A DNA stretch of 64,000 nt from Faecalimonas umbilicata (GCF_004346095.1 NZ_SLZV01000003.1:1-64000); one strand, 5' to 3'; positions 52,035-61,360 are shown, numbered from the stretch's first letter. Translations and numbers: made by a program. Notes: a model not told the origin generated them from the sequence alone.

Positions 52035-53225
52035 TTATGGATTTTCTACAATCACTTTCTGAAGTGTCACTGCAAGCAGTTCCATCGCATTTCTCATTTC
52101 CTCTACCGTGTTTGTCTGCGCCCCTGCCTCGATCAAAAGCGACTTCGGGCGCATGTGCAGACTGTAGCGGTACCCACGGAGAAAGATCCTCCTTGTAAAT
52201 CCAGGATACATCTGTTCTGCCGCCAGCTTCATTTGAAGTGAAAATGCCAGATTGTCCTGTATGTATGGGTTTGGAAGGTATGCGATATCTCCGTTATCCT
52301 TTGTCCGGCTCAACCCATTAAAAAACATAATCTGCGCAGTCGGTTTTCCATTTACTTCTGTCACCAGATGCGTATCCTCACCCACGCCGTCCCGGTGAAG
52401 ATCGATCACAACTTCGATGCTTGGATGTTCTTCAAGGATTGGCCGTACTCCCGCCTCCGCATACTCATATGCTGCGCTCCGGTCCAACTGTCCATTGATC
52501 AGATCGTAGACACCCGGATGGTGGATCGTCGGAATCCCAAGTGCATTTAACCGCTCTGCAAGAAGCTTCCCCATCCCGACGATCGTTGTGTCTGTATCTC
52601 CCTCCACGGAATCGATGAAAGCTTCCTGCGAATGCGTATGGAAAATAAGAATTTTCGGTGCATCTCCCTGCTTTTCAATCTTCATGCTCCTTGACAGGAG
52701 GTCATCCGCATTCAACTGATCCGGCCCAATCATAGTCGCACTGTCCACCGTATAAAAATTGCTGAGCAGATAATCAAAATCCCGCAGCTTCTCGATAGAC
52801 ATCTCCGGGGGAACCTGAGCCATCTTGGGCGGCTCCTCTACCGTTACCGCTTTCTCTGGATTCACCAGTTTTCCATCTGCCCCCACTTCATTTTCATCCT
52901 CCGCCTGCTTTTTCAAGATCATCTCGTACGTTTCTTCATCCTCCAGCGATGCCCGATAAACTTTCTGGCGCCGCAGATATCCACCGGCAGGCAAAATCTG
53001 CATCGCCTGCTTTGCGATCCACTCCCCCGGAGCAAGAACAGGTTCCGCTTTTAAATAAGAGAGAGAAGGCAGGTATCGCTCCTCTGCCCTCTTCTGCACA
53101 CTTTTTGCCACTGCCTTTTTATCAAAAACTGTCCCCATATTTTGCAAAATACATAAAAACACAAGAAAGACTGCGATCTTTCCAGTCATACTTCCTGTCC
53201 CTGTCAGCTTCCATCTCTTTTTCAC
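52035..53225 (-). CDS. spoIIP: Stage II sporulation protein P (peptidoglycan amidase/endopeptidase)
   Basis: SpoIIP cleaves septal peptidoglycan during engulfment, working with SpoIID and SpoIIM. The 396-residue protein has an N-terminal signal-anchor helix (about 12-32) and a catalytic domain with FHTHSQEAFIDS (about 196-207), PGVYDLINGQLDRSAAYEYA and IDLHRDGVGEDTH. The start is GTG at 53225; an ATG at 53189 behind AGGA is a possible alternative. It follows gpr, the canonical order, and has its own sigma-E-like promoter. Confidence 0.94.
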   Translation of the reverse strand: MKKRWKLTGTGSMTGKIAVFLVFLCILQNMGTVFDKKAVAKSVQKRAEERYLPSLSYLKAEPVLAPGEWIAKQAMQILPAGGYLRRQKVYRASLEDEETYEMILKKQAEDENEVGADGKLVNPEKAVTVEEPPKMAQVPPEMSIEKLRDFDYLLSNFYTVDSATMIGPDQLNADDLLSRSMKIEKQGDAPKILIFHTHSQEAFIDSVEGDTDTTIVGMGKLLAERLNALGIPTIHHPGVYDLINGQLDRSAAYEYAEAGVRPILEEHPSIEVVIDLHRDGVGEDTHLVTEVNGKPTAQIMFFNGLSRTKDNGDIAYLPNPYIQDNLAFSLQMKLAAEQMYPGFTRRIFLRGYRYSLHMRPKSLLIEAGAQTNTVEEMRNAMELLAVTLQKVIVENP

Positions 53226-53289
53226 GCATCCACTTCCCCACTATTTTCTGCTGCTCTTGTCCATCCTGCCACAATCGCCCTGCCTTTAA

Positions 53290-53318
53290 ACTATATGAGC
53301 CAAACAAAAAATTTATGA
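53290..53318 (-). promoter_or_regulatory. Candidate sigma-E promoter of spoIIP
   Basis: TCATAAA (53312-53318), 14 bases, CATATAGT (53290-53297): a good match to the sigma-E pattern. The -35 overlaps the gpr stop codon. spoIIP is sigma-E dependent in Bacillus. Confidence 0.6.
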
Positions 53319-54281
53319 GGCTGTCCCTTCCGAAAACAAGATATTTAATGCCTCCGAGATTGTAAAACTCACCCGCTTGATAGTGTCATCAATATTTTTT
53401 GGTGTCATATACATCCCATTCAGATGCGGAGCGATCAGCTCCCGGATCAGTTCCTGCTTCTCTGCCTCGTTGTAACTGCGCAGTGTCTCCCCTACACTTT
53501 TTAGCAGTTCAGAAGACTCCAACGCTACAATGAAGTTTTCCATCGTATCATTGACGATCGTCACCGCATCTACCACAGTCGGAACACCGATCCCGATCAC
53601 CTTGACACCCAACGTCTCACTGTTTAATGCCAGCCTATGGTTCCCCACACCAGATCCCGGACAGATTCCGGTATCTGTAATCTGAATCGTCCGGTTTAAT
53701 CTTTTACTGTTTCTCGCCGCAAGTGCATCGATCGCCACAACAAAATCCGGCTCCGTTTCCTCCACAACCCCCTTCACAATCTCCAGCGTCTCCATTCCCG
53801 TCTGCCCCGTAACCCCGGGCACTACAGCACTGACAAGATATACTTGATCTTTTCCCATCGCATATTTTCCATATTCTTTTACGATGTGCCGTGTGACATG
53901 CAGATGATCTGCCACATAAGGTCCGAGTGCATCCGGTGTCACCTCGCGGTTTCCAAGCCCTACCACAAGAACAGATACTTCCTCCTTTCGTTCCGGTATG
54001 AGTTCTTTGATATCCTCTGCCAGCTTTTTTGAAATTTCCCTGTGATAATCTTCATCCGGCACAGCCATATTCGGCGCCTCGATGGTCAGATATGTGCCGA
54101 CTGGCTTTCCCATCATCTTTGCTCCATTCTCTGTCTCAACAACGACGCGGGTCGTCCGGATCTCTCTCTCCTCGTCGTAAGTCTCTTCCACACTCACACC
54201 CGGAATCTCCACATGATCCGACACAAACCGTTCCCTTGTCTCCAGCGCCAAGTCTGTACGAATATTATAATTTTCCAACAT
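53313..54281 (-). CDS. gpr: Germination protease GPR
   Basis: GPR degrades small acid-soluble spore proteins at germination. The 322-residue A25-family protein has the zymogen N-terminus NIRTDLALETRE near residue 5, then VVVGLGNREVTPDALGP-type sequence (about 105-121) and VAIDALAARNSKRLNRTIQI containing conserved Asp residues. GAGGGG precedes the ATG. It is divergent from rpsT, the classical Firmicutes arrangement. Confidence 0.95.
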   Translation of the reverse strand: MLENYNIRTDLALETRERFVSDHVEIPGVSVEETYDEEREIRTTRVVVETENGAKMMGKPVGTYLTIEAPNMAVPDEDYHREISKKLAEDIKELIPERKEEVSVLVVGLGNREVTPDALGPYVADHLHVTRHIVKEYGKYAMGKDQVYLVSAVVPGVTGQTGMETLEIVKGVVEETEPDFVVAIDALAARNSKRLNRTIQITDTGICPGSGVGNHRLALNSETLGVKVIGIGVPTVVDAVTIVNDTMENFIVALESSELLKSVGETLRSYNEAEKQELIRELIAPHLNGMYMTPKNIDDTIKRVSFTISEALNILFSEGTAS

Positions 54282-54316
54282 TACATTCTTCCCCTCATTT
54301 CCACTCTGTTTTTTAA

Positions 54317-54345
54317 TAGTTTTTACAAAAAAATGGGAAATATGT
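54317..54345 (-). promoter_or_regulatory. Weak candidate sigma-F/G promoter of gpr
   Basis: ACATA (54341-54345), 14 bases, GTAAAAACTA (54317-54326) resembles the sigma-F pattern with two mismatches. gpr is sigma-F/G dependent in Bacillus; the assignment here is tentative. Confidence 0.3.
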
Positions 54346-54346
54346 A

Positions 54347-54375
54347 TTGACAGAACAGATTCTATCCATTAAACT
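54347..54375 (+). promoter_or_regulatory. Promoter of rpsT
   Basis: TTGACA (54347-54352), 17-bp spacer, TAAACT (54370-54375) on the plus strand. The leader to the TTG start is about 88 bases. Confidence 0.8.
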
Positions 54376-54469
54376 AAATAAGTGTGTTCGACAGAACGTC
54401 CGTGTCCGAATCTGCCGAATTACCCTAACGAATAGAAAATAAAAAATCACATATTTGGAGGTGTACGAT

Positions 54470-54733
54470 TTGGCTAACATTAAATCTGCAAAAAAAAGAA
54501 TTTTAGTAAACGAAACAAAAGCTGCTAGAAATAAAGCAATTAAATCAAAAGTAAAAACTTACGTGAAAAAAGTAGAGACTGCTGTTGCTCACAGCGACAA
54601 AGCTGCTGCTGAAGAAGCTTTAAAAGCTGCTATCGTTGAGATCAACAAAGCTGGTTCTAAAGGTGTTTACCACAAGAACACTTGTGCTAGAAAAGTTTCT
54701 CGTTTAACAAAAGCTGTTAACGGAATTGCTTAA
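54470..54733 (+). CDS. rpsT: 30S ribosomal protein bS20
   Basis: bS20 is a primary 16S rRNA binder. The 87-residue product reads (M)ANIKSAKKRILVNETKAARN and continues with the usual Lys/Ala-rich helices. The start is TTG at 54470, seven bases after GGAGGT; no ATG is suitably placed. A TTG start is common for rpsT and is tied to autoregulation in E. coli. Confidence 0.96.
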   Translation: MANIKSAKKRILVNETKAARNKAIKSKVKTYVKKVETAVAHSDKAAAEEALKAAIVEINKAGSKGVYHKNTCARKVSRLTKAVNGIA

Positions 54734-54760
54734 TTAGAAAGCTTAATCAAATAGAAATAA

Positions 54761-54800
54761 AAAGAAGTAATCATACCGTCATGTGATTACTTCTTTTTTT
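54761..54800 (+). terminator. Intrinsic terminator after rpsT
   Basis: AAGAAGTAATCA pairs with TGATTACTTCTT (12 bp) and is followed by TTTTT on the plus strand. A-rich sequence on the left may allow weak action on the other strand. Confidence 0.9.
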
Positions 54801-54844
54801 ATTTCATAGGACCAATTCCTACAAAATCCTAATTTTCTCTCACA

Positions 54845-54872
54845 GCAGGCGCTCTTATAAAAGAGCGCCTGC
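54845..54872. other. Perfect 12-bp hairpin between rpsT and rseP
   Basis: GCAGGCGCTCTT and AAGAGCGCCTGC pair perfectly around a four-base loop. No T tract follows on either strand, so it is not a standard terminator, though it may protect the 3' end of the rseP transcript. Confidence 0.6.
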
Positions 54873-54897
54873 ACATATCCTTTGATCTGGAAAAATC

Positions 54898-55932
54898 TTA
54901 CAGAAACAGATTTTTCACATCATTGAATAAAATCAAGATCATCAATCCAAAAAGCAGCACAAATCCTGCAAAATGGACCATTCCCTCTTTCTCCGGCGCA
55001 ATCCGCTTGCCACGGATCACTTCCAGGATCAAAAATACCAGTCTTCCACCATCTAACGCCGGAATTGGAAGCAGATTCATCACCCCTAAGTTTGCCGATA
55101 ACAAGATTCCGATGTTCATCAGATTCAGGAATACAATTGCCATTCCCGCCGGTTTCGCAGCCTCATAAGTATCATCTACAAGGTTTACAATTCCTACCGG
55201 GCCGGCCATCTGGTCAAGACCGACTTTTCCGGTGACAAGCATCTTCAAGCCATCCAATGTCGTACAGATCCAATATTTCACTTCATAGGCTCCATACTGA
55301 AGCGCCTTCAGTCCATCTGCCTTCTCATTTTGTGCCTTTCCGGTCAGACCAAGCAGATACATCCCCGTTTCTTCATCCATCCGCGGCTTGATATCTACGT
55401 GATGTTCTTTTCCATCCCGCTCATAAGTGACCGTGACTGTCTCCCCCTGATGCATTTGATTATATACCTGTACCTCTCTCCAGAGATTGATATCCTTGTG
55501 ATTCATCTTCACAATGACATCGCCCTTCTGCAATCCGGCTTCCTCTGCCGCTGACCCCGGAATCACATCGTCTGCAACGGCCGGATCATAACCAACCCAG
55601 GCAACAAGGATCACCGCAAAGATAAACGCGAGAATAAAATTAAACACCGGTCCTGCCGCTATGACAGAAATCCTTGCCCAAACCGATTTGCTGTTAAAGC
55701 TTCCCGCCGACTGATCGTCAATCTCATCTTCGCCCATCATACAGGATCCTCCAAACGGCAAAAGTTTCCACGAGTATCTCGTGCCTCCCCGCTCAAAGCT
55801 TAGGATCCTCGGTCCCATTCCAAGAGAAAATTCTGATACATCAATCCCATTTTTCTTTGCTAGTAAGAAATGTCCAAGTTCATGGACAATTACAATGAAA
55901 CTAAAAAGTAACAAGGCAAGAAGAATGCCCAT
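54898..55932 (-). CDS. rseP: Site-2 protease RseP
   Basis: RseP (RasP) is an intramembrane zinc metalloprotease that cuts anti-sigma factors and signal peptides. The 344-residue protein has the HELGHF zinc motif (about 18-23) in the first membrane helix, a PDZ domain (about 115-200) and NLLPIPALDGGRL in a later helix supplying the third ligand. It follows dxr by three bases and ends the pyrH-frr-uppS-cdsA-dxr-rseP cluster, a conserved order. Confidence 0.96.
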   Translation of the reverse strand: MGILLALLLFSFIVIVHELGHFLLAKKNGIDVSEFSLGMGPRILSFERGGTRYSWKLLPFGGSCMMGEDEIDDQSAGSFNSKSVWARISVIAAGPVFNFILAFIFAVILVAWVGYDPAVADDVIPGSAAEEAGLQKGDVIVKMNHKDINLWREVQVYNQMHQGETVTVTYERDGKEHHVDIKPRMDEETGMYLLGLTGKAQNEKADGLKALQYGAYEVKYWICTTLDGLKMLVTGKVGLDQMAGPVGIVNLVDDTYEAAKPAGMAIVFLNLMNIGILLSANLGVMNLLPIPALDGGRLVFLILEVIRGKRIAPEKEGMVHFAGFVLLFGLMILILFNDVKNLFL

Positions 55933-55935
55933 CTG

Positions 55936-57078
55936 TTACCACCTGCTTTCTATATAGTCATATGTTTCTGCCTCTGTCTGCAGTATTTCATCCACAGAAG
56001 GATTGGCGATATTTTTATGCGCCTCCATGCATGCCTGGATCATCTCCGGTATCTCCAAAAATCTGATCTCCCGGTTCAAGAACTTACTCACTGCCTTTTC
56101 ATTTGCAGCATTGAACACCGTCGGAAGGCTTCCGCCTGCCTTTCCTGCCTCGTATGCCAGCCGCAGCCCATAGAAGGTCTCCAAATCCGGCTCCTCAAAG
56201 GTCAGCTGTGCAAGCCCTCTGAAATCCAGCCGGTCTCCCGGCAGATATCTGCGCTCCGGGTAGTAGAGTGCATACTGAATCGGCAACTTCATATCCGGTG
56301 TGCCAAGCTGGGCGATGACCGCGCCATCTACATATTCTACCATGGAGTGAATGATACTCTGCGGCTGCACAACAACCTCAATCTGATCTACATCCACTCC
56401 AAAGAGCCATTTTGCCTCAATCACTTCCAGCCCTTTGTTGACCATCGTAGAAGAATCGATCGTAATCTTCCTTCCCATCTCCCAGTTCGGATGCTTCAAG
56501 GCATCTTCCACCTGGACGTTCTGAAGGTCTTCCCATCTTCTTCCGCGGAATGGTCCCCCGGAAGCTGTGAGCAGGATCTTATGGAGCGCCCGCTCCTGTC
56601 CGCCCTGCAAAGACTGAAAAATGGCGCTGTGTTCACTGTCCACCGGAAGGATCGACACTCCGTGTTCTTTTGCCAGCGGCATGATAATATGCCCCGCAGT
56701 CACAAGTGTCTCCTTATTTGCAAGCGCAATATGTTTGCCGGCCGTAATTGCCGCAATCGTCGGTCGAATCCCGATCATTCCTACAATTGCAGTCACTAAG
56801 ATCTCCACTTCCGGAAGTGTGGATACTTCAATCAACCCTTCCATCCCAGATACAATCTTCACATCAAGATCTCTGACCTTATCTGCCAGTTCCTTTGCGC
56901 GCTCTTCACTCCAGACTGCCACAACTTTCGGTGCAAATTCCCGAATCTGCGCTTCCAGTCGTTCTATATTATTCCCCGCAGCCAGTCCTGATACTTCGAT
57001 ATCTTTATTTTCTCTCACAACCTCCAACGTCTGTGTGCCGATGGAGCCTGTCGAACCTAAAATTGCTATCTTTTTCAT
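55936..57078 (-). CDS. dxr: 1-deoxy-D-xylulose-5-phosphate reductoisomerase
   Basis: Dxr makes methylerythritol phosphate from the Dxs product. The protein of 380 residues has the NADPH motif LGSTGSIGTQTLEV, the catalytic region LPVDSEHSAIFQ and LTASGGPFRGR. ATG at 57078 has AAGTAGGTG upstream and is preferred over GTG at 57087, which adjoins the cdsA stop. The pathway partner dxs lies at 24.7-26.6 kb. Confidence 0.96.
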   Translation of the reverse strand: MKKIAILGSTGSIGTQTLEVVRENKDIEVSGLAAGNNIERLEAQIREFAPKVVAVWSEERAKELADKVRDLDVKIVSGMEGLIEVSTLPEVEILVTAIVGMIGIRPTIAAITAGKHIALANKETLVTAGHIIMPLAKEHGVSILPVDSEHSAIFQSLQGGQERALHKILLTASGGPFRGRRWEDLQNVQVEDALKHPNWEMGRKITIDSSTMVNKGLEVIEAKWLFGVDVDQIEVVVQPQSIIHSMVEYVDGAVIAQLGTPDMKLPIQYALYYPERRYLPGDRLDFRGLAQLTFEEPDLETFYGLRLAYEAGKAGGSLPTVFNAANEKAVSKFLNREIRFLEIPEMIQACMEAHKNIANPSVDEILQTEAETYDYIESRW

Positions 57079-57087
57079 CTTATTCAC

Positions 57088-57927
57088 CTACTTCATTATC
57101 GTCACAGCGAGATAATAGATCACCGGCGCTGTAAAAATCACACTGTCAAACCGATCCAGCACACCGCCGTGCCCCGGAATCAGCTTGCCATAGTCCTTGA
57201 TATCATGGTTTCGTTTGATTGCAGATGCCGCAAGATCTCCCACCTGTGAGATCATACCGCCCACTGCACAAATAAATGCATACGCGAATGCACTTGCCTG
57301 CACATCCGGCGCGAAATAATTGATTGCCGCAGCATAGAGCGCTCCAAGAAGTGCAGCGCCTACAATCCCACCGATACCACCTTCCACAGACTTCTTCGGA
57401 CTTAACTTCGGAGCCATCTTATGTTTACCGATCAGCATTCCGACACAGTACGCACAAGTATCACATCCCCAGGAACAGATAAACACAAGTCCTACGAGAA
57501 ATGCCCCGTGTGGGAGCAGTCTTGTCTGATAGATGTAAGAAAGCATCACTGCCACATAAAACATTCCGAAATAAGTCAGCATCACCTGCTCTGAGCGATA
57601 TTTCGGAAAAGAAAACACATAAACTGCCATCAACACGATCAAAAAGAGTATTCCGATGCAGGTAATCTCATTGATCTGGCCCGCTGCAAATGCTCCCGGC
57701 GCTTTTCCCGCCGCTACTCTGTGCAGCAAAATATAGTAAGCTGCTGCTGCCACATAGCCTGTCACACCAAGCAGTTTTTTATGCACATCTGCAATTTTAT
57801 AAAGTTCACTCATTCCGATCAGACTGAGAACGAGAAGGATTCCAAACAGAATATCTCCTCCGCTGACAATCGCAAACAGCGCCACGATCACAAGCAGAAT
57901 CCCGCTGATCAATCTTGTCTTAAACAT
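57088..57927 (-). CDS. cdsA: Phosphatidate cytidylyltransferase
   Basis: CdsA makes CDP-diacylglycerol, the precursor of phosphatidylglycerol and cardiolipin. The 279-residue protein has about eight membrane helices and the signature PGHGGVLDRFDSVIF near the C-terminus. The start at 57927 (MFKTRLISG) follows GGGGAGG and overlaps the uppS stop by eight bases. The longer open frame upstream is the shadow of uppS. Confidence 0.95.
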   Translation of the reverse strand: MFKTRLISGILLVIVALFAIVSGGDILFGILLVLSLIGMSELYKIADVHKKLLGVTGYVAAAAYYILLHRVAAGKAPGAFAAGQINEITCIGILFLIVLMAVYVFSFPKYRSEQVMLTYFGMFYVAVMLSYIYQTRLLPHGAFLVGLVFICSWGCDTCAYCVGMLIGKHKMAPKLSPKKSVEGGIGGIVGAALLGALYAAAINYFAPDVQASAFAYAFICAVGGMISQVGDLAASAIKRNHDIKDYGKLIPGHGGVLDRFDSVIFTAPVIYYLAVTIMK

Positions 57928-58639
57928 TTGTATCTTCCTCCCCTGTCTTTCCAAAACGTCTGTCACGGCGATTATATTGTTCAATCGCCTTTCGCAATTC
58001 TTCCTTCGTAAAGTCCGGCCATAACACATCTGTAAAATAAAATTCTGTGTAGGCAAGCTGCCAGAGCAGATAGTTGGAGAGCCGCAATTCTCCGCTTGTA
58101 CGGATCAAAAGATCCGGATCCGGAATCCCATGTGTGTCCAGATAAGACTCCAGCACCTCTTCTGTGATCTTCTCCGCCTCTATCTTTCCCTCTTTGCAGT
58201 CCTTGGCAAGAGTTCTCACTGCACGGACGATTTCATCCCTGCTTCCATAATTGATCGCAATCTGAAAGTTCAGACCATCGTTATTCTTCGAAGCCTCCTC
58301 AAGTTCTAAGATCCTTGTGCGGATATCCTCATCAAGTCCTGTCAAGTCTCCGATCACGCGCACTTTCATCCGGTTCTTCTCGGCAGTCTTTAAACAAGTC
58401 TTCATATAATTTCTGAGAAGCTTCATCAGCGCATCTACTTCCCCTTTCGGCCGGTTCCAGTTCTCTGTAGAAAACGCATAGACCGTCAGATACTTGACAC
58501 CCATCTTATATGCTTCCTCACAGATCCGCTCTACATTTTTGCTTCCCTGAGCATGCCCGTAATTTCTCGGCATTCCTTTCTTCTTCGCCCAACGCCCATT
58601 CCCATCCAGGATGATCGCAATATGCTGTGGTACGTTCAT
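57920..58639 (-). CDS. uppS: Undecaprenyl diphosphate synthase
   Basis: UppS adds eight isoprene units to farnesyl diphosphate to give the C55 carrier lipid of wall synthesis. The 239-residue protein has ILDGNGRWAKKKGMPRNYGH (about 10-29) with the catalytic Asp, and LIRTSGELRLSNYLLWQLAY near 190-209. AGAGGAG precedes the ATG. A 45-base hairpin region lies between frr and this gene. Confidence 0.96.
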   Translation of the reverse strand: MNVPQHIAIILDGNGRWAKKKGMPRNYGHAQGSKNVERICEEAYKMGVKYLTVYAFSTENWNRPKGEVDALMKLLRNYMKTCLKTAEKNRMKVRVIGDLTGLDEDIRTRILELEEASKNNDGLNFQIAINYGSRDEIVRAVRTLAKDCKEGKIEAEKITEEVLESYLDTHGIPDPDLLIRTSGELRLSNYLLWQLAYTEFYFTDVLWPDFTKEELRKAIEQYNRRDRRFGKTGEEDTNV

Positions 58640-58662
58640 CTAATCAAATTCTCCTCTCTAAT

Positions 58663-58717
58663 AGGATAAGCAAGGTCAGACGTCACTTCATCCCCCTTGC
58701 TTATCCTCCTTTTTTTC
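58663..58717 (+). terminator. Terminator-like hairpin on the strand opposite uppS
   Basis: AGGATAAGCAAGG (58663-58675) pairs perfectly with CCTTGCTTATCCT (58695-58707) and TTTTTTT follows on the plus strand only. As a terminator it would act on antisense RNA from the uppS side. On the minus strand it is a stable leader hairpin 24 bases before uppS. Confidence 0.5.
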
Positions 58718-58772
58718 TTCTGTTGTCTCAGATCAGAAATGAAACACTGTGTGCCTCACACAGAATTTCTTC

Positions 58773-59324
58773 TTAGACAGTCATCACTTCTTTTGATTTT
58801 GCCTCAACAGCTTTATCAATCTGTGCGATGTACTTATCTGTCAGTTTCTGTAATTCATCTTCCAGATCCTTGATCTCATCTTCAGAAACCTCTGTTCCTT
58901 TTAATTTCTTAAACGTATCATTTCCATCACGTCTGATGTTACGAACTGCAACCTTTCCTGCTTCTCCTTTTTTCTTAACATCTTTCACAAGTTCTTTTCT
59001 TCGCTCTTCTGTCAGCTCCGGAAATACAAGACGGATGACTGTACCATCATTGGTCGGATTGATTCCGATATCAGAAGTCAGGATCGCCTTCTCGATCTCT
59101 TTTACCATTGATTTTTCCCATGGCTGGATCTGGATCATGCGCGCTTCCGGCACAGATACATTCGCCACTTGCTGGATCGGAGTTGGTGATCCGTAGTAGT
59201 CTACTGTCAGCTTATCCAGTACATGTGGGTTTGCACGTCCTGCACGGATCGTTGCCAGTTCACTTGTCAGGCTGTTGTAAGATTTCTCCATTTTTTCATT
59301 AAATACATTCAGTCTTTCATTCAT
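58773..59324 (-). CDS. frr: Ribosome recycling factor
   Basis: RRF splits post-termination ribosomes together with EF-G. The 183-residue protein is of normal length and contains [18 protein letters not shown] (about 20-37) and [18 protein letters not shown] (about 107-124). GGAGG precedes the ATG. It follows pyrH by 22 bases. A hairpin at 58742-58770 (CTGTGTG/CACACAG core) lies just after the stop without a clear U tract. Confidence 0.97.
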   Translation of the reverse strand: MNERLNVFNEKMEKSYNSLTSELATIRAGRANPHVLDKLTVDYYGSPTPIQQVANVSVPEARMIQIQPWEKSMVKEIEKAILTSDIGINPTNDGTVIRLVFPELTEERRKELVKDVKKKGEAGKVAVRNIRRDGNDTFKKLKGTEVSEDEIKDLEDELQKLTDKYIAQIDKAVEAKSKEVMTV

Positions 59325-59346
59325 TGCTATATTCCTCCGCTTCTTT

Positions 59347-60045
59347 TTATGATACAGTTACTTTCGTTCCTGTAAATGTTCCTGTCATCGTCTCTACGAT
59401 ACTATTCTCCTCGCTCAAACCAAACACGAGCATAGGCATCTGATTCTCCATACATAAGATAGATGCTGCCAGATCGATCACGGCCAGTCTCTTCTCGATC
59501 ACTTCACTGATCGAAATCTCATCGTACTTCACAGCCTCCGGATTCACCTTCGGATCACTGTCATATACGCCATCGATCGTCTTCGCAACGAGCATTGCCT
59601 CTGCCTCGATCTCAATCGCACGCAGAACCGCACCTGTATCCGTAGAAAAATACGGATGTCCGGTACCTCCGGCAAAGAAAACTACCTTTCCTTCTTCAAG
59701 CGCTTCCACAGCTGCATCCTTGGAGAACAGAGTCGTGAATGCTCCACATACAAATGGAGTAAATACTTCTGTCTTCATTCCCACATGGCGGAAAATCTCA
59801 GATACATAAGTACAGTTCATGATTGTCGCCAGCATCCCGATCTGGTCCGCTTTCGTGCGGTCGATCGTCTCGCTCGTTCTTCCTCTCCAGAAGTTGCCTC
59901 CTCCGGTCACGATCGCAACCTGGATTCCTGCATCTACAAGCTGTTTTACCTGCTCTGCGACTCCGATACAGGTCGCCTCATCAAAACCTGTCTTTTTATC
60001 TCCTGCCAGCGCTTCTCCGCTGAGCTTCAGTAATACTCTCTTCAT
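59347..60045 (-). CDS. pyrH: UMP kinase
   Basis: PyrH phosphorylates UMP to UDP. The 232-residue amino-acid-kinase-fold protein begins [17 protein letters not shown] and contains [14 protein letters not shown] (about 44-57) and [15 protein letters not shown] in the centre. AAGGAGCG precedes the ATG. pyrH-frr-uppS-cdsA-dxr-rseP order is widespread. A TATACT -10-like box lies about 65 bases upstream but no -35 is convincing. Confidence 0.97.
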   Translation of the reverse strand: MKRVLLKLSGEALAGDKKTGFDEATCIGVAEQVKQLVDAGIQVAIVTGGGNFWRGRTSETIDRTKADQIGMLATIMNCTYVSEIFRHVGMKTEVFTPFVCGAFTTLFSKDAAVEALEEGKVVFFAGGTGHPYFSTDTGAVLRAIEIEAEAMLVAKTIDGVYDSDPKVNPEAVKYDEISISEVIEKRLAVIDLAASILCMENQMPMLVFGLSEENSIVETMTGTFTGTKVTVS

Positions 60046-60162
60046 CTGTCTCGCTCCTTATTCTCTTTTGTCATTGATATATAGACATACCAGGACTCTT
60101 ACGTTACCAGTATATCATAATTTTATCAAAAATGGAATCTCTTCCCGACGGGATTTCTCATT

Positions 60163-61176
60163 TTATCGATATTCTTCCAGTACGTTTCGGATTTCCTCAT
60201 CCAGCTCTTTGATTCTTGCATCTTTCTGTTGGCAAAAAATCTCATACTCCAATTTCAATGCTTCTGCTTCCGCCTGGCACTGCACGCGATACTGGTAGTA
60301 CTGATAATAGGTCATCACCTGCAAAGCTCCTGCCATCTCCTTTTCTTTGATCTCTGACAGAAGCTTTCGAAACGTCTCAGGTGTAATGGCTTCCCCGTCA
60401 CCTTCTATCTGAGAAGTCACTTCCGGAAACAAAAATGCCACCGACTTCTTTTTGCTTATCGCATTCGTGAGGGCAGACTCCATCGTCATTGCATGCTTTG
60501 ACACTACCACAGTCTTCACCGGAAGTACACCATCTTCCAGATTCCCAATATAGCCTCCGGACTGCTGCGGAACCGCCCATACCGAAAATCCTCGCGCCTT
60601 CAGATCTTCCTCCTTGCTCTCGGAACTTTGCCCCTCAGAGAAAAAATATCCCCCCGGTGTCCCAATCCCCGCACCATTCCATGCTGCAATCTGGGCATCC
60701 AGTTGTTGTACCCACTGCTCCTCATCTTCTCCTCCCGGAGACTCGGTCTGGAACACATATTCCCATCCGCTTCCAAGCATGCCATGAAACGCTTCCATAC
60801 TCATCAGTTCCGGCGAACTTCCCGGTACTAACCCATTTTGCAGCGGAAATGTTCCTCGATATCCATATTCTGTCATGATCTGGAGTGTATCCTGTGTAAG
60901 CGTTTGATTTGCATTTGCAAAGCCAAGCAGAACACAAGTCCCTCCATTTCTTGTGTTCTCCAACCGCTGCAGCCATTCCTTATCCTGCTTCTCTAATACA
61001 CGCTTCTCCTCCTCAAACGGCTTAATCCGTGCGGTAATTTCTGCATTGCTCGAAACCCACTGCTGCTCCTTTTTCTTCTCTGCCCACAGCGCCGCAGCAA
61101 TGCCAATGATCCCGATGACGGTGACTACTACCGCCACAATCCTCAGCAATGCCATCCTTTGTTTTCCTGCTTTCAT
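60163..61176 (-). CDS. Membrane-anchored protein with degenerate NodB-like (polysaccharide deacetylase) fold
   Basis: The 337-residue product from ATG 61176 has a transmembrane helix (about 8-31), a coiled coil (about 34-72), a globular domain (about 78-290) and a second coiled coil at the C-terminus. The segment LQIMTEYGYRGTFPLQNGLV resembles the helix-strand step of NodB-type deacetylases. The metal-binding TFDDG and HxxxH motifs are absent, so it is probably not an active deacetylase. The fold call is tentative. It has its own promoter and points toward pyrH. Confidence 0.55.
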   Translation of the reverse strand: MKAGKQRMALLRIVAVVVTVIGIIGIAAALWAEKKKEQQWVSSNAEITARIKPFEEEKRVLEKQDKEWLQRLENTRNGGTCVLLGFANANQTLTQDTLQIMTEYGYRGTFPLQNGLVPGSSPELMSMEAFHGMLGSGWEYVFQTESPGGEDEEQWVQQLDAQIAAWNGAGIGTPGGYFFSEGQSSESKEEDLKARGFSVWAVPQQSGGYIGNLEDGVLPVKTVVVSKHAMTMESALTNAISKKKSVAFLFPEVTSQIEGDGEAITPETFRKLLSEIKEKEMAGALQVMTYYQYYQYRVQCQAEAEALKLEYEIFCQQKDARIKELDEEIRNVLEEYR

Positions 61177-61219
61177 ATTCCTTCTGCACTCTCTTTCTCT
61201 GTTTTCACTCGTATAAAAC

Positions 61220-61248
61220 ATTATACGATAAGAAAAGAAGAAAATCAA
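61220..61248 (-). promoter_or_regulatory. Promoter of the NodB-like gene, with palindrome over the -10
   Basis: TTGATT (61243-61248), 17-bp spacer, TATAAT (61220-61225). CGTATAA-TGTT-TTATACG, an inverted repeat with perfect 7-bp arms (61210-61227), covers the -10 and could be a repressor site. Confidence 0.65.
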
Positions 61249-61286
61249 TCGAAGAAAATTTTGTGAGGTGTTCTCCTGCCGCTCAC

Positions 61287-61325
61287 AGAAAGAGACGGCA
61301 ACAGACAAAAGTCTGCCGCCGTCTC
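61287..61325 (-). terminator. Terminator after the 48-aa peptide gene
   Basis: GAGACGGC/GCCGTCTC (8 bp) and CAGAC/GTCTG stack into a hairpin with a TTTT loop, followed by TCTTTC on the minus strand. The U tract is weak. Confidence 0.6.
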
Positions 61326-61360
61326 ACTTTCCTTCTTATGTCATCTCTTCCTGACTAGGA

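Noticed and set aside
60163-61176. Active polysaccharide deacetylase
   Set aside because: The metal-binding and catalytic motifs of NodB enzymes are missing.
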